Positions 32,791 to 45,444 of a stretch of DNA of 64,000 nucleotides are shown here, in pieces (positions within the stretch are counted from its first letter, which is position 1; each line of letters opens with the position of its first letter). This DNA comes from Thalassia testudinum (taxonomy: Eukaryota; Streptophyta; Magnoliopsida; Alismatales; Hydrocharitaceae), in NCBI GenBank assembly GCA_037157565.1, contig JAZHRO010000063.1:158088501-158152500 (forward strand), in the 5' to 3' direction. The position numbers were made by a program, and so were the translations under genes. The notes under the pieces are model-generated. The model was not told where the DNA came from. It made no database searches and worked only from the letters and a program-made list of their open reading frames with translations.

Positions 32791-35339
32791 TGATAAACAT
32801 CAATTTTTCATCATTCCTATGCATTAAAACAAACCTACCTCTTAGGATTTTGCTCTGCAAACGGGTTTTTGGGTTGCATTTAGGCATAAATTAGGTTAGG
32901 CATGCATTGCATTTGTTATTGTATTTTTAATGTGTTTCTTGGAGTGTTAGTGATAAGCAGATTAACAAATTCCTAAAGCCCTAACACTCTTGAAGGCAAT
33001 TGATAAAGAGGAAGCTTGATTAGGCTAGGATTCAGCTAATTCCAGCTCATCATAGCTGGATAACAGCTCCCTTGGACTAGGGTTAGCTCCATTCAGCTAC
33101 ATTCAGCTCACCTTAGTTGAATGGTAGCTCAAGATAGCTCATCTCAGCTTAAAAGTCAGCTAAGATCGAACTCAATTTAGTTGAGTCTAGCTCTTCTCAG
33201 TTCCCATCAGTTCACTGGGAGCTCCAGCTAGCTCAACTAAGTTGATAGGAGTCCATCTCAGCTCAGCCCTAGCTCATTCCAGCTCCACCCAACTCATGGC
33301 AGCTAGAATCTAAGCTAGCTGAGCTACTACTTGTCAACTAGTAGCTTAGTTAGCTCTAGAATTCTCATCAGAGGTAGTTCCAGCTCAACCTAGCTCCGGC
33401 CAAGTTGAGGTATACTCAGCTAAGCTCAACTACCCAAGCTTGGCTACTTGCATAAGAACTAAGTAGCTGAGCTCAGTAGTTGAGCTCCCCTTGAAGCTGC
33501 CTCAGTGGACCCAGCTCCAGCATAGCTTCCATCAGCTCTAGAGTCTTCTCTCCTAGCTCCTCCTTCATGAAAGCCTAGCTCCTCCACCTCTACTTTACTA
33601 GCTAGGCTAGCTTAGCTACCATAGCTAAGTTCCAACTCCACCTAAAAATCCATGGTCGTCCACCCCTCAACCTTAACCCTAACTAACCTTAAACTAACCC
33701 AACCCTTTTTGGCGCCGACCCACCATAACCACCACCTTAGACACCCATTCATGTTGGCACCAAAACGCCCTAGACATCCCTTCATTTTGGCACCAACATG
33801 AACCTCCATCCTAGCCCTCCATTTTTCCCTCTATCCCTATCTAAACCCTACATCTGACCCCTCCTAGAAGCCCACTAGTGGTGCCAACCATAAGCCACCA
33901 TAACCAACCCTAAACCACCACTATTTTGGAGCCAAAACACTACACACACTCTTCCATCTTGGCGCCACCTATATTTACCCTTAATCCCATAACAACGACC
34001 ATAAAAGGCCATCCTAGCCTTCCCTTATGACCACGCCAACCCTACCCCTTTAACCACACAAAAGTTAGCGCCAACTCTCCCCTAACCACACCTACTCATA
34101 CCTCTTCAAGTGGATCCAACACACCCTAGCCCTTCATCGAATAACCACCACCACATAACTCCATCTCCACCCTACAACACACCTAACCAAACCCTTAACC
34201 CTGGCAACCACCTAGGGTTGGTGCCAACCACCAAGTACGCTTCAATTTTGGTGCCAACAACCCTAGCCCTAGGATCTTATAACCACCATCTAACCCCCAT
34301 CATAACCATCCATCCTATAATCAACCCTACCCCCTCCTACTCCTATAGAAACCCCCTACCACCACCATTAAAATCCAACCTTGGCTACATTTTTTTCTAC
34401 CCATATTTCCACCTACATAGAGGGTTAAGAGAAGAAGAAGAAGAAGAAGAAGAAGTAGAAGAAGATTAAGGGGATACTCTGTCCCCTTGGTGCCTTCCCC
34501 TCTTCTCTTCTCTCTTGACCCCACGGCAGCCAAGAGAAGAAGCCAGGCATTGGAAGGAAACCTAGGGTGCACGCCTACCCTAGGAGGAGGATTTATGGGT
34601 GGTACACAACCACCCTTAGAGGAGGAATCAAAGGTGCTCCATGCCACCTTAGGAGGAGCTTTTAAAGGTGGAATTCCATCCACCTTGGAGGAGATCAAGC
34701 ATGCCCCCCTTGGGCTTGCTAGGAGGAGTACATCAAATTGGAGGAGTTTGCCAGGCAAATGAGAAGAAGGAACCTTCTTTTCTAGCCAAGGAGCAACTTG
34801 GCTTGGAGTAAGAGGAGCTTCACCTTTTTAATCATCATCAGCAATTAAAGGATTTTGTTTCTTCTTTATTTGTCTTTTCAAATTTTAGAAGCTTTCCTAT
34901 ACATGTAGACAATTTCCTTTAATAAAGAAAAAGTTGCCTTCATTTCTTGTTGCATCTTTAATTGCACTACTTGCTTTATCTTTGTATAATCTCACTCTCT
35001 TTCCAATTAACCTAGGCCTTCACGCCCTTTGGTTGAGCTTAGAAAGCAGATAATTTTGTCACTTAGATTTTAGCATATTAGTTGTGGTACATTTTCCCGT
35101 CAACAACTTCGTATTTGCCCCTTTATTTCAAAAACCCAAAAGAAAAATGATATATTGAAAAACAACAAAAATAAAGGTGATTTTTACTTTTCAAGCAAGA
35201 AATTGATTTCGCACAATATTACCTCCTTAGATGACCCTAGATACTTCCCTATCTAGGTTATAAATTTTAAAAGCGACTCAATTTTTTTGTGTTACAACGA
35301 TAAAACCCTAAATTAACAAACCTCGCAAAAATGCAATCA
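32791..35339 (+). repeat. 3' LTR of G'
   Basis: 2549 bp, TGATAAA...GCAATCA. The terminal hairpin has one mismatch (TGATAAA/TTTTTCA). AGCTC block 33000-33640, GGCGCC/GGCACC block 33660-34260. The TATA position (about 34340) reads CCTATAGAAACC, so it is altered relative to G1. A GAA microsatellite lies at 34429-34466. R-U5 follows to the AGGAC duplication. Confidence 0.9.
34429..34466 (+). repeat. GAA microsatellite
   Basis: About a dozen GAA units with one TAG interruption, in the transcribed part of the G' 3' LTR. The other G LTRs have only short GA-rich sequence at this place, so it is a local expansion. Confidence 0.85.
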
Positions 35340-35344
35340 AGGAC

Positions 35345-36052
35345 TTCCATCACTTGGAGGACGGTTAGACATTGGAGGAGGAAGGGTGGTGCACGCCCAC
35401 CCTTGGAAAGCAAGTGCACACCCCCCTTGTGTGCTTGCTAGGAGACCATACCTTTGAGGAGCCTTTCAAGGAGGGAGAAAATGGAGTTTCGTTTCAAGTC
35501 AAGGAACTACTAGGCTTGGAGCAAGAAGCCCCTCTTCTTCACCAACATCATCAAGATTAATGTTTTATTTATTTGTATTTTTTTTGCTGGTAGTAGAAGC
35601 ATTCTTCTACTAGGGCTTTGTGTAAAACACTTTTATATTAATCAAGTTGCCTTCTTTTGAATTTTTGTTGCAATTATTTTCTTTGTCTCTAGCACTCTTC
35701 ACTCCCTCCCCCTGATTACTCTAGGCCTCCACATGCCTAGGGTGAGCTTAGGGAGAGGAATTAATTGTCACTAAGGTTTTAGCTTAGAGATTGTAGGTGT
35801 TAGTTGCTTTTCCGTCAACAATTCGCATTTTGCCTTCGTTATTTCAAACTATAAAAATTGCATATTTAAAAACACCAAAAAGAAAGTTGATTTCCATTTT
35901 GAAGCAAGAGATTCGATTTGCAACATATTGCCTCCTTAGACAACCCTAGATACTCCCCTATCTAGGTTTATAAATTTGAAAGCGAAACGGTTTTACGTGT
36001 TGCAACGACTTATAAAAACCTAATTTTACAAACCGCGTTAAAAAGCATGTCA
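35345..36052 (+). repeat. G3 5' LTR, downstream part
   Basis: Continues the G3 LTR after G': transcribed R-U5 matching 7470-8166, including GGTGCACGCCCACCCTTGG, CTCCCCCTGATTACTCTAGG (about 35707), and the tail ending GCATGTCA next to the primer site. The frame 35372-35560 is LTR sequence, not a gene. Confidence 0.87.
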
Positions 36053-36057
36053 CTTTT

Positions 36058-36075
36058 TGGCACCGTTGCTGGGGA
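36058..36075 (+). promoter_or_regulatory. Primer binding site of G3 (tRNA-Asp type)
   Basis: TGGCACCGTTGCTGGGGA, two transitions from the tRNA-Asp complement, five bases after the LTR end. It proves that the scattered LTR pieces on the left belong to the 5' LTR of this element. Confidence 0.88.
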
Positions 36076-37710
36076 GGCACTACCTTGTTTTATAATTTTG
36101 CTCTTGCTTGAAGTGAATCTCATCCCATTTCCTCTCTTCTCTCTTGTGTGTGTAGGAACTATATAAAGAAAATGAAACGATTTCAGGTTGGTTTCTCTTT
36201 CCTTGTCGCATAAACCTTTAAAAAACTACCAAAAATACATTAAACATGGCTTTCAATATCTTAAACATTAAATTTTTGTAGAGTGGTGCCATTTAAAATT
36301 CATTATTTGCTTGTTTACACTAATTAACAACACTTCACTTCAAGTGTTCGTATTCTAATTTTCAGGTGCAGACTTCTGTCTAGACTTCAAAATTCAATTC
36401 CCAACACCACAGGCCTCTAAAAATCTTGAAATTACACCCAATGATTCTAAATCAAGTGGGGAACATTTGTTCCAAATTTCAAATTAATTGAATTTGTATT
36501 TAATTTTTAAAAGTTCATGGACTGCAGAGGTGTCATCTCCTCTAATCTTTCTATTTTGCTACTATCCGTGAATTTTAGGAATGTTTATAATCATCCAATT
36601 TTTGTGAAATTTATCTTTTTGGAATCCTTATGCAATTTTACACATCATATAAAATCACAAAAATTTTTGGAGGTCGGTGGTGGTACTGAAAGTTCAAAAT
36701 GCCTACAGGTATCATTTCTGGACTTTGATAGTAGCACAAAGAAAAATTGTTTAAAAATATTAAACAAAATCCTAAAATACTAAAATAATATTTTTTGGAA
36801 TCCTTGTTTCATTTGACATAAAGTAGTGGTGTTGTTTGATTTTTTTGGACCACTACTTAACATAGAAAGCCTAAAACAAATTCATTGGTATTTAATTTTT
36901 TGTCTCAGGATCAATTGAATTAGGGTTTTCTTTCCATTTCTAGAAGCCCAATTTAAAAATGAAATCTATTTTCACCCATAAAACTTGATTTCTTTTTTAT
37001 TATAGATTTCAAAACTTGCTTGAAACCTTAAAAAGGAAACCCTAAAACACATTAACCAAAATCAAATCCTAAAAGACAGAAATACATCAAATTGTGCGAC
37101 AACTTGAATTACATTGGAATCACCTTCCAATTCCTACACACACACACACACGAAAAAATTGAAATAACAAGGCAATACCTCAATCAACGCCCTCCACATT
37201 CCGTGTGCACTATAATTGCCTAGACCTAATTAAAAATTGTAGCAATTTGAACCCTAAGGTTTCATCAACTTAGGCTTGCTATCTAGGTCTTAAGTTTTCT
37301 TTAGTTAATATCAATTCTGCCATCTATATCTGGTGTCAGGCTGAGGGGCCATGTCAAACGACCAGGCGTGGGTTTACACAAGCCCTTGGAGATTTTCTTG
37401 GGAAATGCTTGGGCCCAACCCTCCCCTTATGCAACTTGGCCAGCTTTGTTGATAGAACGGATATTCACTATTGATTTCTTTTTTCCTAGGTAGATCAAGT
37501 CTTAGGTTAAATTTTTAGAAAGTCACATTTAAGTTAGGTCTAGAATTTTGTTTGTTTGAATTGCACACTTTCTCTCATCTCCATCTCTTCTCCTCCCCTC
37601 CTGTTCTTCCCTTTTATGCACGGGTGATGGTCCCAAAATCTGCACTTGGAGGGACCATTTGATTTTGCCCCCCGCGCAAAAGAGTGCTTTTTCCATCTTC
37701 TTCTGAAAAA
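36076..37710 (+). mobile_element. 5' leader of G3
   Basis: Non-coding. Contains the pyrimidine tract ending TGTGTAGGAA (36146-36158, 79 bases past the primer site), the ACCACAGG block (about 36406), an AT-rich middle, a CA microsatellite near 37135-37151 and the GGCTGAGGGGCC block (about 37339). Same order as G1. Confidence 0.85.
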
Positions 37711-39640
37711 ATGGAAAATCAACAAAATAGGTCCACTAACCCTTCCACTTCCTCCTCTAAACCCACTTCTAATCCCAATTCTGACCCTTCCACCCAAAAC
37801 CCCCCACCTTTGACTTCCCACATTTGGAGCTTCCTAATGCTGATTTGCCTCAATCACAACATCAAGCCCCCTCCTTGCCTGATCTCTACACCATGATGGC
37901 TAAGCAGATTGCTCAACTTAATGCTAATCAACAAGTGTTGACTAGGGATATCCAAAACCCAGCCAATCGAAGGCCAAACCCACCACCCCATCAGCAGCCT
38001 ATCATTCCTCTAAAAGATTTTTATGAACCTTCCTATTATGAGGAACAACCACGGGTGGTCATACGTGAAGGGGACTTCGAGATCAAGCTAGCAGTTCTGA
38101 ACCTGATTAAACATTTCCATGGCCTTCCTAAGGAAGACCTGTTCAACCACCTTGAAGAGCTAACTCTTCTTGCACAAACAACCCATTCCCGAAATGTGCA
38201 AGAAGACCTATGGTTGATGCGGCTATTTCCATTTATCTCTTAAAGATAAGGATACTTACTAGTTCAGGACCATTGGTCGACCTATTAATACATGGTCTCA
38301 GCTCAAGAGTGACATCCTAAAAAAATTATTCCCTATAGGTCTTACAAATTCTTTACGAAGATCTATTACAACCTTCCAACAAAAATTTGGCAAGAGTTTT
38401 CATGATTCTTGGGAAAGATTCCAAGATCTCTTAAGAAGTTGTCCGCACCAAGAGATTCCTTTATGGCAGCTTGTGCAGATCTTCCATCATGGTTTAGAAG
38501 ATCAAATTTGCCATTTCGTTGACGCCTCGTGTGGCGGCAACTTCTTGAATAAGGATGCTAAAACTGCCTATGACCTATTTGAAGAAATGAGTGAAAACTC
38601 ATCTAATCAAGCTTCCATGAACAAATTTTGCTGAACTTCAAACCCGCAGTTCGGTGTTCATGAAGTAGGCACTCAATCTATCCTGGTCACCCAAGATGAT
38701 CATCAAATTTTTGCACAAAAACTCGACCAGATGCAGATAAATCAAAAGAAAATTAAGGAAAGACTCACCATGCCAACCCAAGCTCCACACAGTCCACATC
38801 TAACCTAGCCTAACATTCCACGAAGAGAAAATTTGCACAATCTCAACACTATCCCTGTTGATTATTACAAATATTCTTAGGCTTCCTACGATTCACTAAG
38901 GAACTACAACTATCCAAACCCTAACACCACTCAACATTTCTACCCTCCAGAGCAATATAGAAATTCTTCCGACTGGAAGAATTACCGAACCACTCTTGGT
39001 ACAACCTAGTTCCTCCCCAACCTTCAAATCAATTCAACAAGTATGGGTCAAATCCGACCTTTCATCCTGGGCCATCCTAGCAAGACATTAACGCCCAGAT
39101 GAAGAGAACATTGCAAGAAATGTAGACTAAGATGACAGAAGTAACCCACACTATCACAAATCTGAATAGTCAGATTGGGGTTACTCCAACTCAATGACCT
39201 GCAGGACATTTACCCTCCCAACCCATGCGCAACTCTAATCACCAAAGGAACTAGTATCCAGGCAGAAATCAAATCTACTCAAATCAGCCTCCTACTAATC
39301 CACCACCTCAGTAGCCTCCCAAGTTTCCACAACAATAGGCCCTCCCACCTCCTCCAAATAGTAATCTTCATGCACATGCAATTACGTTGAGGAGTGGAAA
39401 AACCACCACTGATCTTGGGCCTTCACAAAAACCTGGTGAAATCCCCATCCCCATGCAAATTGACTCTCCACTCCTACATCAAGAAGAAAAAGAAACACAA
39501 AAATCTTAGGACACGACTCCTATCCCTTTTCCACAAGTTCTCCACCCCACCACCAATCGAAAAAAGAAATTTGAGCCCACCACAGAAGAACTCATGGATT
39601 TATTTGGGCAAGTTCAAATAAATATCCCTCTCCTAGATGC
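37711..39640 (+). pseudogene. gag: G3 gag with capsid core, broken
   Basis: ATG at 37711 (MENQQNR...). A frame change near 37820 leads into the frame at 37824-38243, and another near 38235 into the capsid core. The core holds ITTFQQKFGKSFHDSWERF and VDASCGGNFLNKDA, homologous to the H gag and to the Retrotrans_gag domain of plant Ty3/gypsy. In-frame stops include one in the TY-FRTIGRP stretch (about 38259) and one after MNKFC (about 38630). The C-terminal Tyr/Asn/Pro-rich part (38760-39600) is homologous to G1 and G' but more decayed. This is the only G copy here that keeps the capsid region. Confidence 0.85.
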
Positions 39641-39719
39641 CATCAAATATGTACCTACCTATGCCAAATTTTTGAAGGAGATCTGTACTCGAAAAAAGTA
39701 GGCCAAAAATCTAGGATAG

Positions 39720-40367
39720 GTGCATCTTTCGAAGACAGTAAGCTCTGTCATACAGAGCAAGCTGCCTCCTAAGATCAAAGATCTAGGGCCACCATTAATT
39801 TCAGTGATTATTGATGATACTACTTTTTATCGTGCCCTCCTTGATCTTGGTGCCTCAGTTAATATCATTCCTACAATTTTATTTGAAGAGTTTCATATCG
39901 ATGAATTAAAACCTATTGAGGTTAGCCTTCAATTAGCTGATCGATCTACAATCAAACCTTGTGAGATTGTTGAGGATGTTTTGGTCAAGGTCCAGAATTG
40001 TGTCATCCCCATAGAGTTTCTAGTCCTTGACACTGAGGTACCCGAATCTTTAATGAATGCCCCAATAATCCTTGGATGACCCTTTTTGGCCACTGCAAAG
40101 GCAAATATCAATTGCCACACAGGAAAAATGGATATCACCTATGCAGGCAAAACTATCACTCTTGATATTTTTAAATCCTCCAAGAGATTCCAAGATAATA
40201 ATTTTTTCAAGGACTTATATACAGAAATTTCAAATTTAGTAGAGATAATGTTGGTAGATACCCTTCTCGACCATAAATTTTTTAAGGAATCTGACTCGGA
40301 ATCAGTGGTCGACAAAATCTTTGTTTTGGAGACTTATCTTCCACAATCCATTCCTGATGACCCCTGA
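39720..40367 (+). pseudogene. G3 retropepsin-like region with one stop
   Basis: One frame with a single TGA at 40077-40079, where the conserved ILGRPFL Arg codon would be (CGA to TGA). The active-site motif is DLGAS (about residues 42-46), the family consensus, unlike DLGTS in G1 and G'. The tail ends at LPQSIPDDP with a stop, just before the F insertion. Downstream parts of G3 lie beyond F and outside the window. Confidence 0.85.
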
Positions 40368-40374
40368 TCATTCC

Positions 40375-41902
40375 TGATGACGTCGGATTCGCATGCGGAA
40401 AAGGTTTGGGTTTGGAAAACCCTTCGTCATACTTCGATTCACGAGAAAATCTGTCGATCAAATAAAATTTATAACTGAAACTCGAAAAGTGAGTCTTGGG
40501 TCGAACATGGGGAGGTGAACATTTGGCTTCGAAAATCCACATTTCGCTTTTTATTTATTTTTGTCATTTTTATCTTTACTAATTTTTTTAGTTTTTTTAG
40601 CAAGCAAGAGATCAGGTCGATGAATTCTAGCTAATCTACTTGCAAAATAAAAAGAGAGAGATAGACACAGAGAGAGAAACAATCATGTATTTTTATAATC
40701 AAATGTTTATTACAATTAGGAAAGTAGGAAGACTATACTACAAAAGCAATAAAGATAGAGATAGGTGAGAGAAAACCCCCTCGACGGTCTCTTGGAGGAC
40801 GACTCGCTCTGACGTCGCCTGGAGGAAGGCTATGAGAAGTGGGACAAACAAGGACGGAGCCGGAGGACGGAGGGAGAGGGAGGATGGCATCGCAGCGAGG
40901 ATCTACTTCCCGAAGTAGGTGAGAAGACAACCACAGAATGCTCCATGAATGGGGAAGAGGGGAGGGAAAAATGTTTGTTTTCTACTCTAAAGGAGCATCC
41001 TGGGCTTGGGACAAGCTCTCTCTAAGGCATTGGAGGTGGTGAGAAGAAGGAAGGACGAGATGAAGAAGAATGGGAGGATAGGGGTCCTTTTATAGTGGAG
41101 GAAATAATCAAATTCGTATATAGGACATTTAGTGACCGTCATAAACGTCGCTGAAGATCCGTAACAAACGTCCCTAAAGATACCTCGCCAACCCTCGCCT
41201 CCACTGGCGTACGCTTCACGCGCCATTGCTGGCGCGAGCTCCACGCACCCTTGTTGCGTGCTCACGTGCGCTACATGCCTACGCGCCTCATGCTCGCATG
41301 CGCTCCTGCTATTACCACTGTCCTGCGCACTATGCTGCTACACTTGTGTGCATGCATGCCTCCACGCATGCACGCGCACCTACGCTATTGTGCTTGTGCG
41401 GTGGCATGTGCGTGCACATGGGTGGCCTGCGTTGCGCTTCATGGCCAACCTGGGCCATCCATCTTCTTTCTATTATAGGGGCTGCTACAAAGGTCGAATT
41501 GGGTCTATTTTGGCACCGTTGAGCTGTGATCGTCGACCCGAATCCATCTGCAAAATTGGATTTATTGTTTGAAGATCTGAATTACGTCATCTAGTCCCTT
41601 GGCCGTTGATCTTCCTCAAACTGCATATGGTGCTACAAGACTCTGATCAAGGCGATTTCAGAGGCATTGGACTCCGATCATCGACTTGATTAGATCTGTT
41701 TGGTCAGATCATTAATCTGAGGCTCTGAAATAAATTTCCTTCTCTCCTAACCAGAGAAAGGATGCAATTAACCTAAAATATCCACAACTACTCTAAATGT
41801 AGAATGATGCATGCTATGGAATATTTATAATATGGAATGCAAATCTAAGCTTAGGAACATGCAAAAATAGGCATTTTAACCTAAATGGATATGTCTACAT
41901 CA
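40375..41902 (-). repeat. 3' LTR of F
   Basis: 1528 bp. On the minus strand it starts TGATGTAG at 41902 and ends at TGATGACG (40375, plus). TATA candidate CTATAAAAGG on the minus strand near 41087-41094, conserved in the other LTR. Upstream of it (41150-41460) is a CG- and GC-rich stretch with inverted repeats such as CGCGCC/GGCGCG near 41218-41236. Plus frames at 41226-41572 come from this GC-rich stretch and are not genes. Confidence 0.87.
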
Positions 41903-43473
41903 TACCCCCATGCCTATCTTTTGCTAGTCCCTAGCAAAATTAAACTACATGCTATGTAAAAATAGAATTAGGACTCGATCGCTTAGGCCTAAGTCATTTA
42001 TTAACAATAGAAAATTTCAACTAAAGTACTAAACTACGAAAAGTCAATAGTACTAGGGTGTCTACCAGAATGCATACCGCCTAAGTCCTCGCCTTATTTG
42101 AAAAGGGAAGATACATTTGTTTTTGTTTTTCTTCTTTCCTAATTTTTTTGGACTTTTGGAGTTTGAGAGTTTCAGGATAATTTTTTATAGCTACCTGAAC
42201 TTCCTAAGACTCGAAAAGGACTCTAAGTGCTAAGCATCTTGTGAAAGGGTGATAGACTCACTAGGCAGTCGTTAAAACAGAATTCAGGTTTCTACGACCC
42301 TAGGTGACCTGAATGATTTCTACCTAGAGGTTTATCTTTCCGATCGTTAGCTTTCTCCCTACTTTTTTTACTTTTGATGGGGTAAACACAAGGGCGAACC
42401 CAATGTATATCTCCCTGATATATTCTACTTCCCCGCTTCTTCCCTAAGTGTTTTGGGAGTTATTTATGCATTTTTGTGAGCTGGGCTCTGGACAACCGGC
42501 CAATAGGCTATTACCCATGGCAACTTGCCAGCCATACTCATGGGGTGATGTGTGACTTTATTTTTTTATTTTTTTATTTTCTCCTTTTTCTATTTTTTTC
42601 TTTTTTCTTTTTCCTAGGTAGGTGGCTTCCCTGATCTAAGATTTACCAAAAAGTAGTATGAAGATAATGGTCGTATGGGTGGGCTCTACACAACTGATCG
42701 GTGAGCTATTACCACTGACAACTTGCCAGCCATACCACCCTAGACAGTTCATTAGCTACTTAATTTTCGTAAAAATCATAGAAGTGAGTCAGTGCAAATA
42801 GTGTGTAAATGCTTAGACTTAAAATCTCCTCAAATCAGAGGGCGGGTTGATAAGTCTTGTACTTACCATCCCAATTTATTCACCAAATTAAAGTAAAATT
42901 ACTTAGCAAGGACTCGAGACTAAGTCCACATTCGAGTGGACACCTGACCTAATTAAGCCCGATGACATGAAGAGTCTAAATGTTTAGGTCCTATCATATC
43001 GTTTCCTAAAGATAATAACTTCCAAATGTCTAAGTTCTCTTCTCCTAATTTCTTTTTTTTTCTTTTTGAATTTTCATTTTTTTAGGAAACTAGAAGAAAA
43101 TTTACAGAGTTAAGAAAATGATTTCAGGAATTAATTATCCACCCCGCTTGCCTAAATGATGCAATGTCCTCATTGTAAAAATAAAGACATGAAATGGGCG
43201 GAGTAAACAGAATATCACCTGAATTTTGTGAAAATCCGATCAGCTCCACAAAGAGAAGAGAGTATACACATGCACTAAGTTTAATGTCTTTAGCTTGGCA
43301 TAAAATACATATAAGGAAGAAATGGAGAATTCACAAGTGCGGGCCAGAATCAAAATCAAAAGATTAATCCTCAGACCCACCAGCAGAAGATGTCCACAGA
43401 TGTGGACTAGATGGTGCAGACCTATACCCCATGGTCGAGTAGTTCTAAGGTTCTGGATGAAAATCACCCATAA
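41903..43473 (-). mobile_element. 3' non-coding region and PPT of F
   Basis: Read on the minus strand: after the coding remnants come the hairpin CAATG-AGGA-CATTG (about 43160-43176) with AAGCGGGGTGG, a long non-coding stretch with two similar blocks around CAACTTGCCAGCCATAC (plus-strand reading, near 42520 and 42720), then the perfect hairpin TTTTGCTA/TAGCAAAA (41919-41939), and the PPT GGCATGGGGGTA abutting the LTR. Same architecture as the 3' region of G1. Confidence 0.82.
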
Positions 43474-45000
43474 TCAAAGATTATTGTGCTTTTGGGGTTG
43501 GGTTTGCGGTTTGGTGGTGTGCAACCCAAGGCTAAAGTGTCGGACAAAAGGTAGATTTGGTTCACTACGTTCAAATGTCCACTTAATGTTCAGCTCAGAA
43601 AAATAATCAGTTAGTCCAGGCTTGGGTCGCACATCAAAGGTATTGTAAGGGTCATGGTAAAAAGTAGGTGGTTTCAGGTCAACAGGAACCCTTAGATCCA
43701 AAATCATAGTTCCCTCAGAAGTAGCTTCCCAGATTTTCATTTCCACATTTCTATCATCCAAAATCAATGCTTTCGGGACCTCATGATCGTTGTACACCCA
43801 ATCAAAGATATCCAAGTCAAACAATTGTGGCTCAATCAGAATTGACTTAGGTTTGGAGATCTCAAGAATATCATAAGTCAGCTCTTTAGGGTGTGGTTGA
43901 GGAATGGGGCTACTGATTGAATCATTAGGATTCGGATCATCCAAGTTAGTCCCAACATGATCACAATCTTCAATGATCGGGCTATGAAATGGTTTGTCAT
44001 GCTACTCAAGCCCGTTTGTCTCACTAAAATCATTTTCCTTAACTGCAATGAGACGTCACTCAAAGATTCCTCACCCTCGGAATCAAATAATTCTTGATCC
44101 TCATTTATATATGTCTCAAAATCATGTCATTTCATGGTCCATGGAGACATATTTTTCATCATTCCCTGGCTCTGGGATATCAGGTGAGAAACTCGGTTCA
44201 TCCTCAATGGGTTGCTCTAGCCCAACCTGTTCATCCCAGTCTCAGCATATGTATCACCTTCGACAGGCGAATAAGTAGGTTTAGACATTGGCTCTCTTGA
44301 AGGGGATTCATCTTGAGAATCATCCCAAGATTGAACTAGGGCAATCATAAATTTCATCCTCAACCTCGATAATTTTTCAAGTAGAAACTCACCCAGGCTC
44401 CTATCCCTAACATTTTGGAGCAAATCCAATAGAGAACTATTAAGTTCATCAATCACTTTGATCATAGGCTCCAATGCTTCAGTGCATGGTATTGGCTGAG
44501 CTTCTAAAGATTGCATGGTGTTCGACAAGTTAGCCAACACCTTGTCTTAGACCTAGTTCACCTGAATCAAATGGTTCAATTTAGGTTTAGGTGAGTTTGG
44601 GTTAAATCTAGGGGAGTCAAGATATCGAGGTTCTCGGGTCCCTCCTTGATAGTATGTCATTTCAGGTTATTCAAAGAATGGTGGCAACCTATATTCAGTG
44701 GAATATTGGGAAGGGTAAGTGTTATAATCAACATATCCTTCCTGATTGTAGATCAGGTTGGTTTGGTCATCAAAGGGTGGAGATCAATAATCATTGAACT
44801 TTGGGAAGGATAGTAATCATGGTCTTGTTGTCCAGGGTTAAGCCTTGCACACTTAAGTTCGGTATCGTATCCCCAATCAAAGTTATCTCAGCTAGTGGAT
44901 GGGTAATTATAAGTCGAGTCAGGATAGTAATCATCTTGGATATAAGTGGTGGTAAGAGCGTAGGATGGGAAATGAGTGTAGGATGTCGAAGGATACATGG
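43474..45000 (-). pseudogene. F coding remnants (gag-tail-like and unknown)
   Basis: Minus-strand ATG at 44998 opens a short Tyr-rich stretch (MYPSTSYTHF...) like the Tyr/Asn/Pro-rich gag tail of the G elements. It is broken by stops and frame changes. Next is an open stretch at 44217-44540 with a Leu-rich, helix-prone sequence (LLQNVRDRSLGEFLLEKLSR). Last is a 156-codon frame (43474-43944) rich in Pro/Asp, in the position of the post-protease tail of G1 and G' but with no clear sequence match. No DLGAS motif was seen. Confidence 0.6.
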
Positions 45001-45444
45001 TAGAATAGGAGGGAAATCAGAAGAAAGAAAGGAGCCTTGCAATACAAGTAGTCAACCCTGTCCTTAGGTGGTTTAGCCTAAAGACCTATAGACTCCCAGG
45101 ACCTGTCTTGAGATTATAATTGATTTTGTCTACTTTTATCCGATCAATCCAACTAGTTAGAAGGAGGGGCTGGGGAGAAGGTTCTTCCTTTGGCTTGTGC
45201 CTCCGGTTCCTAGTGTACCCCCCAGTTATGGTCGTTTGATGCTACTCCCCTAGCTTGACATCAGATGGACTAGCAGAAGTAGATTAATCGAAAAAAATCT
45301 CAATCTCAGCCCCGTAGAGCGAATCAATCCTTAAGGCCAACGTCTACTCAATTTTAATTAGGCTTGGGATGATTGTACTCTTGGAATGTGATGGGCCCTT
45401 TAGATGGGTTGTGCCCTTAATGATCAATTCAAATGTGTGTGCAT
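45001..45444 (-). mobile_element. F leader, gag-proximal part
   Basis: Minus-strand leader matching the G leaders around the GGCTGAGGGGCC block (here TCAAGCTAGGGGAGTAGC in the minus reading, near 45250). It is cut at 45444/45445 by H; the primer-site side continues at 61642-62443. Confidence 0.7.

Larger units (their letters stand above)
18913..35339 (+). mobile_element. G': G-family element, interrupted by Gs2 and deleted in its 5' LTR
   Basis: Perfect 5-bp duplication AGGAC (18908-18912 and 35340-35344). The 5' LTR is truncated (18913-20080) and joined directly to leader sequence, removing R-U5 and the primer site. The internal region is split by Gs2 (21639-29554), and the 3' LTR is complete (32791-35339, 2549 bp). 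Like G1 it has gag ends without the capsid core and a retropepsin-like frame, here unbroken. No reverse transcriptase or integrase is present. Confidence 0.9.

Noticed and set aside
41226..41572. Cys/His-rich plus frames in the F LTR (also 63209-63663) resembling zinc-binding proteins
   Set aside because: They arise from a GC/TG-rich stretch upstream of the minus-strand TATA box; three frames overlap, the two LTR copies differ in frame, and no real motif spacing is kept.
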